Both the position numbers and the translations under genes were made by a program. From the NCBI GenBank assembly GCA_964612185.1, contig CAZTCR010000013.1, positions 3,154 through 67,153 of the forward strand: a stretch of DNA of 64,000 bases. The letters run 5' to 3'. Below are positions 42,584 through 51,022 of this stretch, in pieces; the stretch's first letter is position 1, and each line of letters begins with the position of its first letter. The stretch is from UBA1447 sp964612185 (GTDB lineage Bacteria; Bacillota; Clostridia; Oscillospirales; Acutalibacteraceae). A model generated the notes under the pieces. It was not told the DNA's origin. It searched no databases and saw only the letters and a program-made list of their open reading frames with translations.

Positions 42584-43480
42584 TTAATCAATCAAACCTT
42601 TGTCTTTAAGCATTGCCCTGGCAACAGTCTTCACATCGGTGCCCTCATCAGCCCTGAGGTTATAATCCTGCAGTTCGGCTTCTGTCCAGTTTCCGCCAAG
42701 TTTATTCAGCAACTCAACCAGTTCCGGATTAGCATCCGCAAAAGTCTGTTTCATGATAGGCGTTACATAATACGGCGGGAAAAAGTTCAGGTTGTCTTCA
42801 AGGTTCACAAGATTGTATTTTTTTATGCGGCCGTCCGTGCTGTAAGATGAATTGACATCAAGCTGTCCGTCTTTGAGTGCCGCGTAAGTAAGCCCCTGAT
42901 CCATCGGCTTTTCTTCTTTGAACTCCAAGCTGGCATACGCTTCTTTCAAGCCCTTTATTCCGTCAGTACGAATAATAAACTCATTATCGGAGCCGAGAAC
43001 CATGTTTTTTGAATGGGGAATTAAATCCGCGATAGTTTTAAGTCCCAATTCGTCTGCCGTTTCCTGTCTGACAGACAGTACATAAGTATTATTCCAACCC
43101 AACGGTTCCAGCCAGGTAATCCCGTCTCTTTTCTCGCACTCGGCTTTTACATAGTCATAAGTTTCCTGAACACCGAGTATTTCTGTTTGTTCCAATATGG
43201 CGCCGTACGCGCTGCCGGTGAACTCCGCGTACATGTCAATTTCATCGTTTTGCAAGGCACCGTAACAAAGCATTGTACCGCCAAGCTCTGTTACTTCTGT
43301 TTTATACTCGCTGTTTTCTTCAATATAAATAGCCAGCAATTGCCCCGTTATTCTTTGTTCCGTATAGTTCTTATGGGCGATTTTTATCGTTTTTTCCTCT
43401 GTTTCTTTTTTTGAACAACCTGTCAATGCAAGTGTTGACATCATTATCAATGCCATTATTACAGCTGTAATCCTTTTCAT
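42584..43480 (-). CDS. opuCC: Osmoprotectant ABC transporter substrate-binding lipoprotein
   Basis: The 298-residue protein has a signal peptide with lipobox LTGC (Cys22) and the OpuAC/ProX-type fold: KIAHKNYTEQRITGQLLAIYIEE, GYGAI-like EFTGSAYGAIL, LGLKTIADL, DGQLDVNSSYSTDGRI. It would capture glycine betaine, carnitine or choline outside the membrane. Aromatic cage residues are not certain by eye. It is the third gene of the minus-strand unit, 74 bases after the permease. Confidence 0.9.
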   Translation of the reverse strand: MKRITAVIMALIMMSTLALTGCSKKETEEKTIKIAHKNYTEQRITGQLLAIYIEENSEYKTEVTELGGTMLCYGALQNDEIDMYAEFTGSAYGAILEQTEILGVQETYDYVKAECEKRDGITWLEPLGWNNTYVLSVRQETADELGLKTIADLIPHSKNMVLGSDNEFIIRTDGIKGLKEAYASLEFKEEKPMDQGLTYAALKDGQLDVNSSYSTDGRIKKYNLVNLEDNLNFFPPYYVTPIMKQTFADANPELVELLNKLGGNWTEAELQDYNLRADEGTDVKTVARAMLKDKGLID

Positions 43481-43554
43481 TTTTTCTCCTTCTAACTTAT
43501 TATAAATTTATTTTTTGGGACTCTAAGCTTGCTGCTATCCCCCTTTCAATGTAT

Positions 43555-44208
43555 TTAAGTTGTTTGAATCCCATTTGATGTGAGTTTCTTTTCTATCTTT
43601 CCCAGTACAGAATCGGCAAACAGGGCTAAAACTGCCGCCGAAGTCGCGCCTGCGAGAATCATACTCAAGTTGGCCATGCCGATGCCCTGGTAGATAACAT
43701 CGCCAAGACCGCCCGCTCCGATTAATGTCGCTATTGTCGCGACACCTATGCATGTAACGGTGGCTATTCGAACCCCGCCCATAATGACGGCAACCGAAAG
43801 CGGCATTTCAACTTTATAAAGAATCTGGAACTTTGTCATGCCCATCCCCGTAGCCGCTTCCCTGATAGCGGGGTCAACATTTTTTATGCCAATATAGGTG
43901 TTCTTGATGATTGGCAGCAGCGCATACAGAAAAAGAGCAAAAATAGCATTCGTGCGCCCAATGCCGAATATTGAAATCATAAAAGCAAAAAGCGCCAGGC
44001 TCGGAACGGTTTGAATAATATTCGCAATGCCTAAAATAAAATCGGCGACTCTTTTGTTTTTTGTAATCAGCACACCCAACGGGATTCCGATCAAACAGGA
44101 AAAAGCAACTGCTGTGAGCGACATGCTCATATGGTCAGCCGACTTCTCCAAAATATGCTGCCAGTTGTTGGTCAAATAATCTATAAATTTCGCAAAATTA
44201 AAATCCAT
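43555..44208 (-). CDS. opuCB: Osmoprotectant ABC transporter permease
   Basis: The 217-residue protein has five or six membrane segments and the binding-protein-dependent permease signature around EAATGMGMTKFQILYKVEMPLSVAVIMGG (EAA loop). N-terminal DYLTNNWQHILEKSADHMSMS is typical of OpuCB/OpuCD. Only one permease gene is present, where Bacillus OpuC has two, so this one may form a homodimer. Its start overlaps the ATPase stop by one base (TAATG). Confidence 0.9.
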   Translation of the reverse strand: MDFNFAKFIDYLTNNWQHILEKSADHMSMSLTAVAFSCLIGIPLGVLITKNKRVADFILGIANIIQTVPSLALFAFMISIFGIGRTNAIFALFLYALLPIIKNTYIGIKNVDPAIREAATGMGMTKFQILYKVEMPLSVAVIMGGVRIATVTCIGVATIATLIGAGGLGDVIYQGIGMANLSMILAGATSAAVLALFADSVLGKIEKKLTSNGIQTT

Positions 44209-45347
44209 TAATAGTCCTCGCTTTCGGGCATAACATCGGTTATAACATTGAGAATACTCGTATCCGTTATGATGCCAATCAACAAACCTTCGTCATCAAG
44301 AACAGGTGTATACCTCAAGTTCCCTTCTTTTCTCATTGTCAGCACGCTGGCCAGGCACGCGTCCTTGTGCGTGCTCTTAAAATCGGTTTTCATGATGTCT
44401 TTCATTTTCAAATCCGAGCTTTCTGTACTTCTTAACCTGTTAATACCAACAATCCCCAGTATTTTGGTTTTGTTATCCAGCGATTTTTCCACAACAACCA
44501 ACACCTGGGTGCCGCTCTCTTTCATGATTTCTATGGCATTGGCAATTGAACGGTTGCTTCCGATTCTGACGACTTTTTTGTCCATAACATCGGAAGCTTT
44601 CAGCATATCGGGTGTTTTCCACAACCTGTCTTTTCCGATAAAATTCTCCACAAAATCATTCACCGGGTTTTTAAGGAGTCCTTCGGGCGTATCATACTGC
44701 ATGATTACCCCGTCTTTCATTAACGCCACCTTATTACCCAGCTTAAAAGCTTCGTCGATGTCATGCGTAACAAAGACAATGGTTTTATGCAATTCATCCT
44801 GCAGTTTCAGCAATTCGTCTTGCAGCTGTTCACGCGTTATCGGGTCCAGGGCGCTGAACGGCTCATCCATCAGGATAATATCCGGGTCATTCGCCAACGC
44901 CCGCGCGACACCGATTCGCTGCTGCTGTCCGCCGCTTAGTTCACTCGGAAAACGGTCAGCGTAATCATTGTAGGAAAGACCGACCATTTCCATGAGTTCT
45001 TTTACTTTTACCAGTATCTCTTGCGGTTTCTTTTTCACTAGTTTTGGGATAAGCGCTATGTTTTGACCGATTGTTAAATGCGGAAACAGACCAATCTGCT
45101 GTATTACATAGCCGATATTTCTGCGAAGCTCAATTTTTTCAAACAGCTTTATGTCTTTCCCGTTTATTAAAATGGCGCCGGATGTCGGCTCGATCAAGCG
45201 GTTGATCATTTTCATGGTTGTTGTCTTCCCGCAGCCGCTTTCACCAATCAATACGGTAATTTCGCCGTCATTCATCACCAGGTTTAAATCATCAACAACA
45301 TTTGTTGTGCCGTCAAAACTTTTAACAATCCCTTTAAGCTCAATCAT
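44208..45347 (-). CDS. opuCA: Osmoprotectant ABC transporter ATP-binding protein with CBS domains
   Basis: The 379-residue protein has Walker A GESGCGKTT (35-43), the signature LSGGQQQRIGVARAL, Walker B DPDIILMDEPFSAL and the switch VFVTHDIDEA. A pair of CBS domains follows (about 250-370: MDKKVVRIGSNRSIANAIEIMKESG, MKTDFKSTHKDACL), which in this transporter family sense ionic strength or nucleotides. GGGGGT precedes the ATG. The promoter and a predicted operator for the adjacent regulator lie upstream. Confidence 0.95.
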   Translation of the reverse strand: MIELKGIVKSFDGTTNVVDDLNLVMNDGEITVLIGESGCGKTTTMKMINRLIEPTSGAILINGKDIKLFEKIELRRNIGYVIQQIGLFPHLTIGQNIALIPKLVKKKPQEILVKVKELMEMVGLSYNDYADRFPSELSGGQQQRIGVARALANDPDIILMDEPFSALDPITREQLQDELLKLQDELHKTIVFVTHDIDEAFKLGNKVALMKDGVIMQYDTPEGLLKNPVNDFVENFIGKDRLWKTPDMLKASDVMDKKVVRIGSNRSIANAIEIMKESGTQVLVVVEKSLDNKTKILGIVGINRLRSTESSDLKMKDIMKTDFKSTHKDACLASVLTMRKEGNLRYTPVLDDEGLLIGIITDTSILNVITDVMPESEDY

Positions 45348-45495
45348 ACTTGACCCCCGGCAGCAAGAACACAGCTTTTTGATTCACTGTTCTATAACGA
45401 TTATTTGTCAACTTATTCATCCTTTCAAATTGTCCTTTTAATACCCGATAACCTTTTCATATTTGTCATTTATACAAGCCCTTATTCGAACAATC

Positions 45496-45562
45496 CGACA
45501 ACTTTATTTTGTTTTGGAGTTGTCGCTTTTAATATTATAGTGGATATTCGCAATTTTGTCAA
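45496..45562 (-). promoter_or_regulatory. Promoter of opuC with BusR-type operator candidate
   Basis: On the minus strand TTGACA (45562-45557), 17 bases, TATAAT (45539-45534), followed by an inverted repeat CGACAACT (45525-45518) and AGTTGTCG (45503-45496) with 14 bases between arms. The repeat sits just past the expected transcription start, the place for a repressor. Bases 45348-45495 form the rest of the leader; no gene could be supported there. Confidence 0.75.
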
Positions 45563-45587
45563 AAAAAAAACAGCCGTTCATGGCTGT
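45561..45587 (-). terminator. Intrinsic terminator after the GntR/RCK_C gene
   Basis: ACAGCC pairs with GGCTGT over ATGAAC, followed by ten T residues on the minus strand. The T-run overlaps the -35 box of the opuC promoter. Confidence 0.85.
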
Positions 45588-45663
45588 CGGTTTGATTATT
45601 TGTACTATTTCGCACTAAGTTTGCACCAAAAAGGAGACAATCCTTCGCTGTTGCTGCGCATGA

Positions 45664-46293
45664 TTACCCGCCGATGAACGCTTCAATTCTCTGCGCGATT
45701 CCGGTGTCTCCCGTTACAATAATAATATCATCCGGTGCAAAAACCAAATAAGGCCCCGGAGACAACACCATTTTCTCACCTCGTTTTACCGCGACGATGG
45801 TAGCGCCGGTATTTTGCCAAAACTTCATATCATGCACCGATTTGCCGATAAGGGATGAATTGGCCGGTAACTCAAACTCCAATGTATATAAAGGGTTGCT
45901 TTTTCGATAGCGTTCGTTCATATCAAAGATACGGTCAATCAATTCAATTATTCTTTCATTGATATCGTCGCGTTCTTTCATCAGAAGTCTAATCTCCCTT
46001 TTCAAACTTCTGAAATCCTTGCCTATATTATACTTTTCAATATATTCAGCCGCATTTTCTCTTGAAGTGACAAAAGCTCCGCTGCCCGGCAGCACCTTGA
46101 TGATTTTCATATCTTCAAGAAGCTGGAAGGATCTTCTGATCGTTTCGGGCGAAACATGATATTCGCTCGACATAAGAGAGCGGCCTGAAATCTTCATGTT
46201 CTCCTTAAGCTCTCCATGCGCAATACGCGCCGCAATGTCCAAAGCGACCTGCGAGTAGACCGGCGGTTCTGATTTTTGTTTCAATTTGGCCAC
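45664..46293 (-). CDS. busR: GntR/RCK_C regulator, BusR-like
   Basis: The 209-residue protein has an N-terminal GntR winged helix (VYSQVALDIAARIAHGEL, SSEYHVSPETIRRSFQLLEDM), a coiled coil (about 100-130, LKREIRLLMKERDDINERI) and a C-terminal RCK_C/TrkA-C domain (LEFELPANSSLIGKSVHDMKFW, DDIIIVTGDTG). This is the BusR layout; the Streptococcus/Lactococcus protein senses cyclic di-AMP and represses an osmolyte transporter. It lies next to opuC on the same strand, separated by its own terminator and a promoter with an operator-like repeat. The name is by domain order and context, not by alignment. Confidence 0.85.
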   Translation of the reverse strand: MAKLKQKSEPPVYSQVALDIAARIAHGELKENMKISGRSLMSSEYHVSPETIRRSFQLLEDMKIIKVLPGSGAFVTSRENAAEYIEKYNIGKDFRSLKREIRLLMKERDDINERIIELIDRIFDMNERYRKSNPLYTLEFELPANSSLIGKSVHDMKFWQNTGATIVAVKRGEKMVLSPGPYLVFAPDDIIIVTGDTGIAQRIEAFIGG

Positions 46294-46486
46294 CCCTCTT
46301 TTTTATACAAAAATTCTAAGTCTTCCCTTGATACTGTTTGCAGGTTGCCGGATCCTTTGGTTACGGTTCTGTTTGTTAAAATTTGCCCAAAGTTGCCCCA
46401 AAAGCATTCATTTTGTTAAATCCACGCCTGTCAAGCTTTTTAGCTTTACACTAAAAACGTGCCCTCACAGCGCGGGTGAAACTAAC

Positions 46487-47803
46487 CTATATTCTATAAA
46501 CAGCAAACTGCCTGATGTCCGGCACATCCGTGCTGTCCGTTATTTTGAGCTTGACACCGGTCACTTCAACATCATCAAACCGCTCGATTCTTTTATGACC
46601 GACGGAAAACCCCGAGCAGACTGTCCGGAATTCACCGTTCACAGCCGCTTCCACGGTATAGGCTCTTATCCGCTCGCCACGGGCGATGTTTTCCATGATA
46701 ACAACATGGTTGATAACGGACGGCCGCGCAAAATAGAAAGCAATTTCAGTGCCCTCGCCGCCCGCTTTTGCAATCGGCTTGCCAAAGCGGTCTTTTATCA
46801 GTTGGCCAAATGCCTTAAACTGTTCAACATCCGCGTCCGGCACCAGGCCGCGGTCGTCAATCACCATACCGATGAGCAAATTGGAGTTGCTGCCAACGGA
46901 AGTATAATAGCGCTCCAGCAGCTCCTCCGGCTCAAAAATCAGGTCATCTTCACCTGCGCGCCAGAACCAGCCGCCGCCGTTTGAAAGCAGGTAGCGGTTG
47001 GGCATATCCGTTTCGGCCGGTGCCCATACCCTGCCGTCCGGGTCGCCGATGCCGATTTCGGGCACTTGCTCCGTACCGGTAAAATCGCCGTCCGCCACAT
47101 TGGTGGTGCTCCAGCAGGGGTTTGGCGCAAGACCGGACTCATTACCCACCCATCGTAGTATGGACGGGAACTTTTCCGGCCCCTGAAAGCACACAGCGTT
47201 CGGCTGATATTTCAGTAACAGGGACAGCACATCGGGCCCGCCTTTTTCCGGCGGCAGCGCGCCGCCGTCAAACCAAATCTCAAACAGGTCTCCGTAGTGT
47301 GTCCACAGCTCGGTCAATTGTTTGATGACCATTTCATTGTATGCTTTTTGCTCGTCCTCGTCGCCGGAGAGCACCGTGCCGGGATTGTCCACACAAAAAT
47401 AGCCGTTACACGCCACGCTATAATACAAGCCTGGCTTAATCCCGAACTTTTTGCAGGACTTGATAAAGTCGCCGACAATGTCACCTTCCCCGTCTCGCCA
47501 TGGCGCGCTTTTCACACTGTAATCGTGGGCCTCGGTCGGCCAGAGGGAAAAACCGGAGCAATGCTTCGCCACCAGCACGACATATTTCGCGCCCGCGGCG
47601 GCGGCGGTGCTCAGCCACTGGTCGGTGTCAAGCTGAGTGGGGTTGAAAATAGAAACATCCAGCGGATCGCCCCACCTTTTGCGGAAATCGAAGTCCGGAT
47701 GGAACACCGGGATATCATAATGAATAAGCACGCCCAGCTCCATGTCCGCCCATTCCTGCTGCGCTTTGGTTGGTAAGGGTCTGCCGTTGTTAACCGGTTT
47801 CAT
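46487..47803 (-). CDS. GH29-family alpha-L-fucosidase
   Basis: The 438-residue protein has the GH29 order: ADMELGVLIHYDIPVFHP at the N terminus, FNPTQLDTDQWLSTAAAAGAKYVVLVAKHC, PWRDGEGDIVGDFIKSCKKFGIKPGLYYS and the nucleophile aspartate in LFEIWFDGG. A C-terminal beta domain follows. It would release fucose from glycans. No signal peptide, so intracellular. ATG at 47803 has AAAGGGGATG upstream; it starts four bases before the RidA stop is complete, so coupled. Confidence 0.9.
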   Translation of the reverse strand: MKPVNNGRPLPTKAQQEWADMELGVLIHYDIPVFHPDFDFRKRWGDPLDVSIFNPTQLDTDQWLSTAAAAGAKYVVLVAKHCSGFSLWPTEAHDYSVKSAPWRDGEGDIVGDFIKSCKKFGIKPGLYYSVACNGYFCVDNPGTVLSGDEDEQKAYNEMVIKQLTELWTHYGDLFEIWFDGGALPPEKGGPDVLSLLLKYQPNAVCFQGPEKFPSILRWVGNESGLAPNPCWSTTNVADGDFTGTEQVPEIGIGDPDGRVWAPAETDMPNRYLLSNGGGWFWRAGEDDLIFEPEELLERYYTSVGSNSNLLIGMVIDDRGLVPDADVEQFKAFGQLIKDRFGKPIAKAGGEGTEIAFYFARPSVINHVVIMENIARGERIRAYTVEAAVNGEFRTVCSGFSVGHKRIERFDDVEVTGVKLKITDSTDVPDIRQFAVYRI

Positions 47804-47807
47804 CTGT

Positions 47808-48197
47808 TCATCCCCTTTCAACGGCCCCGCAAACAGCGGTTGCCTCCAGTTCCATATTCAGCCCGAACGGCAGCTGATTGACCGGCACGATGCTGCGCGC
47901 GCATTTGTGTTCTCCCAGCGTTGCGGCATACATTTTGTTCACTTCGCCCCAGCTCGCCATATCGTGCACATAAATCGTAACGCGCAGCAGCATGTCGATG
48001 CCGCTGCTGCCCGCTTTTAATATCTCATTCAGGTTTTCAAAAATCTGCTTTGCCTCTGCTGCCATACCGCCGCTGACCGGTTCGCCCGCCGGGGTAATAC
48101 CCAGCATGCCGGAAAGGTATAGAATCCCGTTGTGCCGCACTGCCTGATGGTAATGACCTTTGGGCGGGCAGGCTTTGTCCGTATAAATAACATCCAT
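47808..48197 (-). CDS. ridA: RidA-family protein
   Basis: The 129-residue protein shows the YjgF/YER057c/UK114 fold: PKGHYHQAVRHNGILYLSGMLGI, then AEAKQIFENLNEILKAGSSGIDMLLRVTIYVHDM and ARSIVPVNQLPFGLNMELEATA. The conserved arginine in ARSIVPV binds imine carboxylates; RidA hydrolyses reactive enamine/imine products of PLP enzymes. It lies between the GH35 and GH29 genes and may have a different role there. Confidence 0.9.
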   Translation of the reverse strand: MDVIYTDKACPPKGHYHQAVRHNGILYLSGMLGITPAGEPVSGGMAAEAKQIFENLNEILKAGSSGIDMLLRVTIYVHDMASWGEVNKMYAATLGEHKCARSIVPVNQLPFGLNMELEATAVCGAVERG

Positions 48198-48227
48198 TTT
48201 CAGTCCCCCTGTTCTATTCCGGGATAA

Positions 48228-49994
48228 TTATCCCAAATCGCTTTTATCTGTCAATTCAACGCACAGTTCCACGGCGCTGTCCGTTTCAAAAATCACCAGT
48301 TCGTTCTCACCCTGCTTTAAAAGCGCGGCAGGGATATAAAGGGTTTTCTGCGGTCCGGCAGCCGTCCAGTAACGGCCGAGGTTAAAGCCGTTAACCCACA
48401 CCTGCCCTTTCGCCAGTTTATCACAGCGCAGGAAGGTGTCGGCCGGCTCGTCAACCTCGAACCTGCCGCGCAAGAACACCAGGCCGTCCGTTTTCTCTTC
48501 TTCGCAGGGGGAAAACGCAACCTTGCCGATGTCGTCCAGCTCCAGATTGTATATCTCCCAGCCAAACTGCTTTTGCCCGCCGACGGCGACATAATCCGTT
48601 ATGCCTTTAAAATCCTTGAGCAGCGGACCGAAATTGACCCTGCCCATGTTTTCGACTAAAATATCCAGCGCGGTTTCATCTTGCTCGAATTTGAAACTGA
48701 CATCCTCATCCTCGTCATTGCGGTAGATGATGCCCTCGCGCTTGCCGTCTATAAACACATGAGCCCTGTCATGAATGTCGCAGATTTTAATCTGCGCCTG
48801 CCCGACCGGTCTAACCCGTGTGCGGTACAGGATGAAGCCGTAATTTTGCCCGAAGTATTCCATCGGTTTCACGCCGGCGGTCTTGTTCACATTGCCCGAA
48901 AGATTGCCGAGCTGTGAAAACAAGTTAGCGCATTGGGTCAGTGCGACCATGCCGAACGCCTTTGCTTTCGGCGGTTCAGGCAAGTTGAGCGGCTCAAGCG
49001 GGCCGATGTATTGCTCAATGAGTGCCCGCAGGGCGTAATATTTTTCCGTGGGATTGCCCTGCTCGTCAAGCCCGCAATCGTAGTCATAGCTGGTGATATC
49101 CGGCTGATAAAAAGTACCCGCGGTATTCGCGCCGTTCATATAGCCGAAGGTGGTGCCGCCGTGGAACATATACAGGTTGAAGTGCGCGCCCATTTTAAGC
49201 AGACCTTCCGCCCCGCTCCTGAATTTTTTCACAGCATCCCCGCCGGCGTGGTGGTTTTCACCCCAGTGGTCAAACCAGCCCATCCAGAACTCCCCGCACA
49301 TAATCGGCATGTCCGGCTGAAAAGCTTTGAGGTGACGGAAAGTATCTGACGGGTCGCTGGTAGAAAAATTGATAACCTTGAACACCTCCGGCAGCGTTCC
49401 GCCGGTTAAGTGGAACATCTGCTCGCCGTCCGAGGTAAACAGCGGCACATCAATACCGTTTTCACGCATCTGCTGTTCCAAAAAACGCAGATATGCCGAA
49501 TCATTGCCGTAACTCCCGTACTCGTTTTCAATCTGCATCATTAAAACCGGCCCGCCTTGCGTGCACTGATGCTTGACGAGGCGCGGGAGCAAAACCTTAT
49601 AATAGGCTTTAATCTTTTCCATAAAAACCGCATCCGCGCACCGCAGTTCGATGTCCCGGTTTTTTAGCAGCCACGCCGGCAGTCCGCCGAATTCCCACTC
49701 CGCGCAGATGTACGGCGACGGACGGACAATCACATGGAGCCCCAGCTTGCCCGCAAGCTCAATATAGCGCTCCACATCGTGCATGCCGGTGAAGTTGAAT
49801 TCGCCCTCCCGCGTTTCATGGAAGTTCCACGGCACATAGGTTTCTACTGTGTTCAGTCCCGCGGCTTTGAGTTTTAGCAGCCGGTCTTCCCAGTAATCCG
49901 GCAAAATGCGGAAATAATGCATCGCGCCGGAAAGGATGCGCAGCGGCTTGCCGTTGAGGTAGAAAGAGTCGGATTTGATTTCGAAGGTGGACAT
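48228..49994 (-). CDS. GH35-family beta-galactosidase
   Basis: The 588-residue protein carries the GH35 signature GGPVLMMQIENEYGSYG (acid/base glutamate in IENEYG) and nucleophile glutamate in IMCGEFWMGWFDHWG. The N-terminal LRILSGAMHYFRI and PWNFHETREGEFNF are typical. C-terminal jelly-roll domains (QVWVNGFNLGRYW) end it. It hydrolyses terminal beta-galactose. No signal peptide. It heads the GH35-RidA-GH29 unit with AAAGGACC upstream of ATG. Confidence 0.95.
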   Translation of the reverse strand: MSTFEIKSDSFYLNGKPLRILSGAMHYFRILPDYWEDRLLKLKAAGLNTVETYVPWNFHETREGEFNFTGMHDVERYIELAGKLGLHVIVRPSPYICAEWEFGGLPAWLLKNRDIELRCADAVFMEKIKAYYKVLLPRLVKHQCTQGGPVLMMQIENEYGSYGNDSAYLRFLEQQMRENGIDVPLFTSDGEQMFHLTGGTLPEVFKVINFSTSDPSDTFRHLKAFQPDMPIMCGEFWMGWFDHWGENHHAGGDAVKKFRSGAEGLLKMGAHFNLYMFHGGTTFGYMNGANTAGTFYQPDITSYDYDCGLDEQGNPTEKYYALRALIEQYIGPLEPLNLPEPPKAKAFGMVALTQCANLFSQLGNLSGNVNKTAGVKPMEYFGQNYGFILYRTRVRPVGQAQIKICDIHDRAHVFIDGKREGIIYRNDEDEDVSFKFEQDETALDILVENMGRVNFGPLLKDFKGITDYVAVGGQKQFGWEIYNLELDDIGKVAFSPCEEEKTDGLVFLRGRFEVDEPADTFLRCDKLAKGQVWVNGFNLGRYWTAAGPQKTLYIPAALLKQGENELVIFETDSAVELCVELTDKSDLG

Positions 49995-50014
49995 AGGTTT
50001 GGTCCTTTCAGAAT

Positions 50015-50186
50015 GTTAATCCTCAGTCGCCATTCGGCGACAGCTCCTTTGGAAAAGGAGCCTTTTTACGGTTCATTTATAAGGGATTCGGGTTTCCCCG
50101 CAAAAGCCCTCTTTTTCAAAGATGGGTGAAAGGCGATTTGATTTTAACCGAGTAAATCGCCATGCGATAGCCCTGACGGGTGATTA
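50015..50186 (-). repeat. Dispersed Firmicutes-type repeat, copy 1
   Basis: Read on the minus strand it runs from TAATCACCCGTCA (end 50186) through GCATGGCGATTTA, AATCGCCTTTCACCCATC, GAGGGCTTTT and AAAGGCTCCTTTTCC to CTGAGGATTAA (50015). It includes nested hairpins (GGCTCC.TTTTCCAAAGGAGC; CGCCGAATGGCG). Copy 2 is at 62413-62538 on the plus strand. The stop codon of the aldolase gene lies inside its outer end. Confidence 0.85.
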
Positions 50187-50996
50187 AATCGTCACATTAC
50201 TCGCATCGCCTTTGGCGCCCTCACCCAGCGCCCCTTTCATATAGCTAAAATCGCTCCCGATCCCTTGAACAAAGCGCCCCAAATCCGAATGCCAGACGAC
50301 AATCCCCATGCCCTTTTTCGCCCATTGAATCTGCTTGTCGATATTGCCGGAAAAGTGGTTGCCCACGCCGATTTTCCGTTTGTTGCAGGCGGTGATGATC
50401 TTTTCGACAGCCGCCTCAAATTCGGGGTTATCGTATTCCTCCGGGATGCCCATATTGATTGATAAATCATGCGGGCCGATAAACACGGCGTCCACGCCGG
50501 GTTTGTCCAGCAGCTCGTCAATATGGTCAACCGCAAAGCGGCTTTCAATGTTCAGAATCAGCAGACAGCCGTCGTTGTATGTTGCGAGGTAGTCCTCTTC
50601 CTTACGGGTGAGTTCAGCTTCCCCGGCTATAACCTGCTGTAACCGCTTGCCTTTGAGCGGGCGGTATTTAACCGCGCCGGTTAAAATATCAATTTCATCT
50701 GTTGTTTCCAGGTAAGGTGAGATAACGCCCGCCGCGCCGTCTTCCATCGCGGCGAAGGCTTCATACGCGCTGCAAAACGGAATACGCACAATCGGCGCAA
50801 TGTTCATGGCTTTATAGCATTGGCACATCCACCCGCGTGTCGAGCGGTCCAGCGGCATATGCTCGGAGTCGATAAAGACAAAGTCGACCCCGGTTTTTTG
50901 TATCTGCGCGGCCCACTTGGACGACGGCGACGCAATCAGCGTACCATAGACCCGCCTGTTTTCGACAAAGGCTTTTTTCAATTCATGTTGGTTCAT
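50184..50996 (-). CDS. HpcH/HpaI-family aldolase
   Basis: The 270-residue protein has the HpcH/HpaI (2-keto-acid aldolase, citrate lyase-like) pattern: VYGTLIASPSSKWAAQIQKTGVDFVFIDSEHMPLD, the metal-binding MEDGAAGVISPYLETTDEID, NIESRFAVDHIDELL and VDAVFIGPHDLSINMG. It would split 2-keto-3-deoxy sugar acids or related hydroxy-keto acids. GGGG precedes the ATG. Placed between GH35 and ATPase genes; likely in the same direction as the sugar-degrading genes. The TAA stop is at the border of the repeat. Confidence 0.85.
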   Translation of the reverse strand: MNQHELKKAFVENRRVYGTLIASPSSKWAAQIQKTGVDFVFIDSEHMPLDRSTRGWMCQCYKAMNIAPIVRIPFCSAYEAFAAMEDGAAGVISPYLETTDEIDILTGAVKYRPLKGKRLQQVIAGEAELTRKEEDYLATYNDGCLLILNIESRFAVDHIDELLDKPGVDAVFIGPHDLSINMGIPEEYDNPEFEAAVEKIITACNKRKIGVGNHFSGNIDKQIQWAKKGMGIVVWHSDLGRFVQGIGSDFSYMKGALGEGAKGDASNVTI

Positions 50997-51022
50997 GGTT
51001 TATCCCCCTTGATTCAACAGCT

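Noticed and set aside
45348..45430. Short 26-codon upstream frame before opuCA (MNKLTNN start)
   Set aside because: The only purine-rich site is directly against the ATG, so initiation is unlikely.
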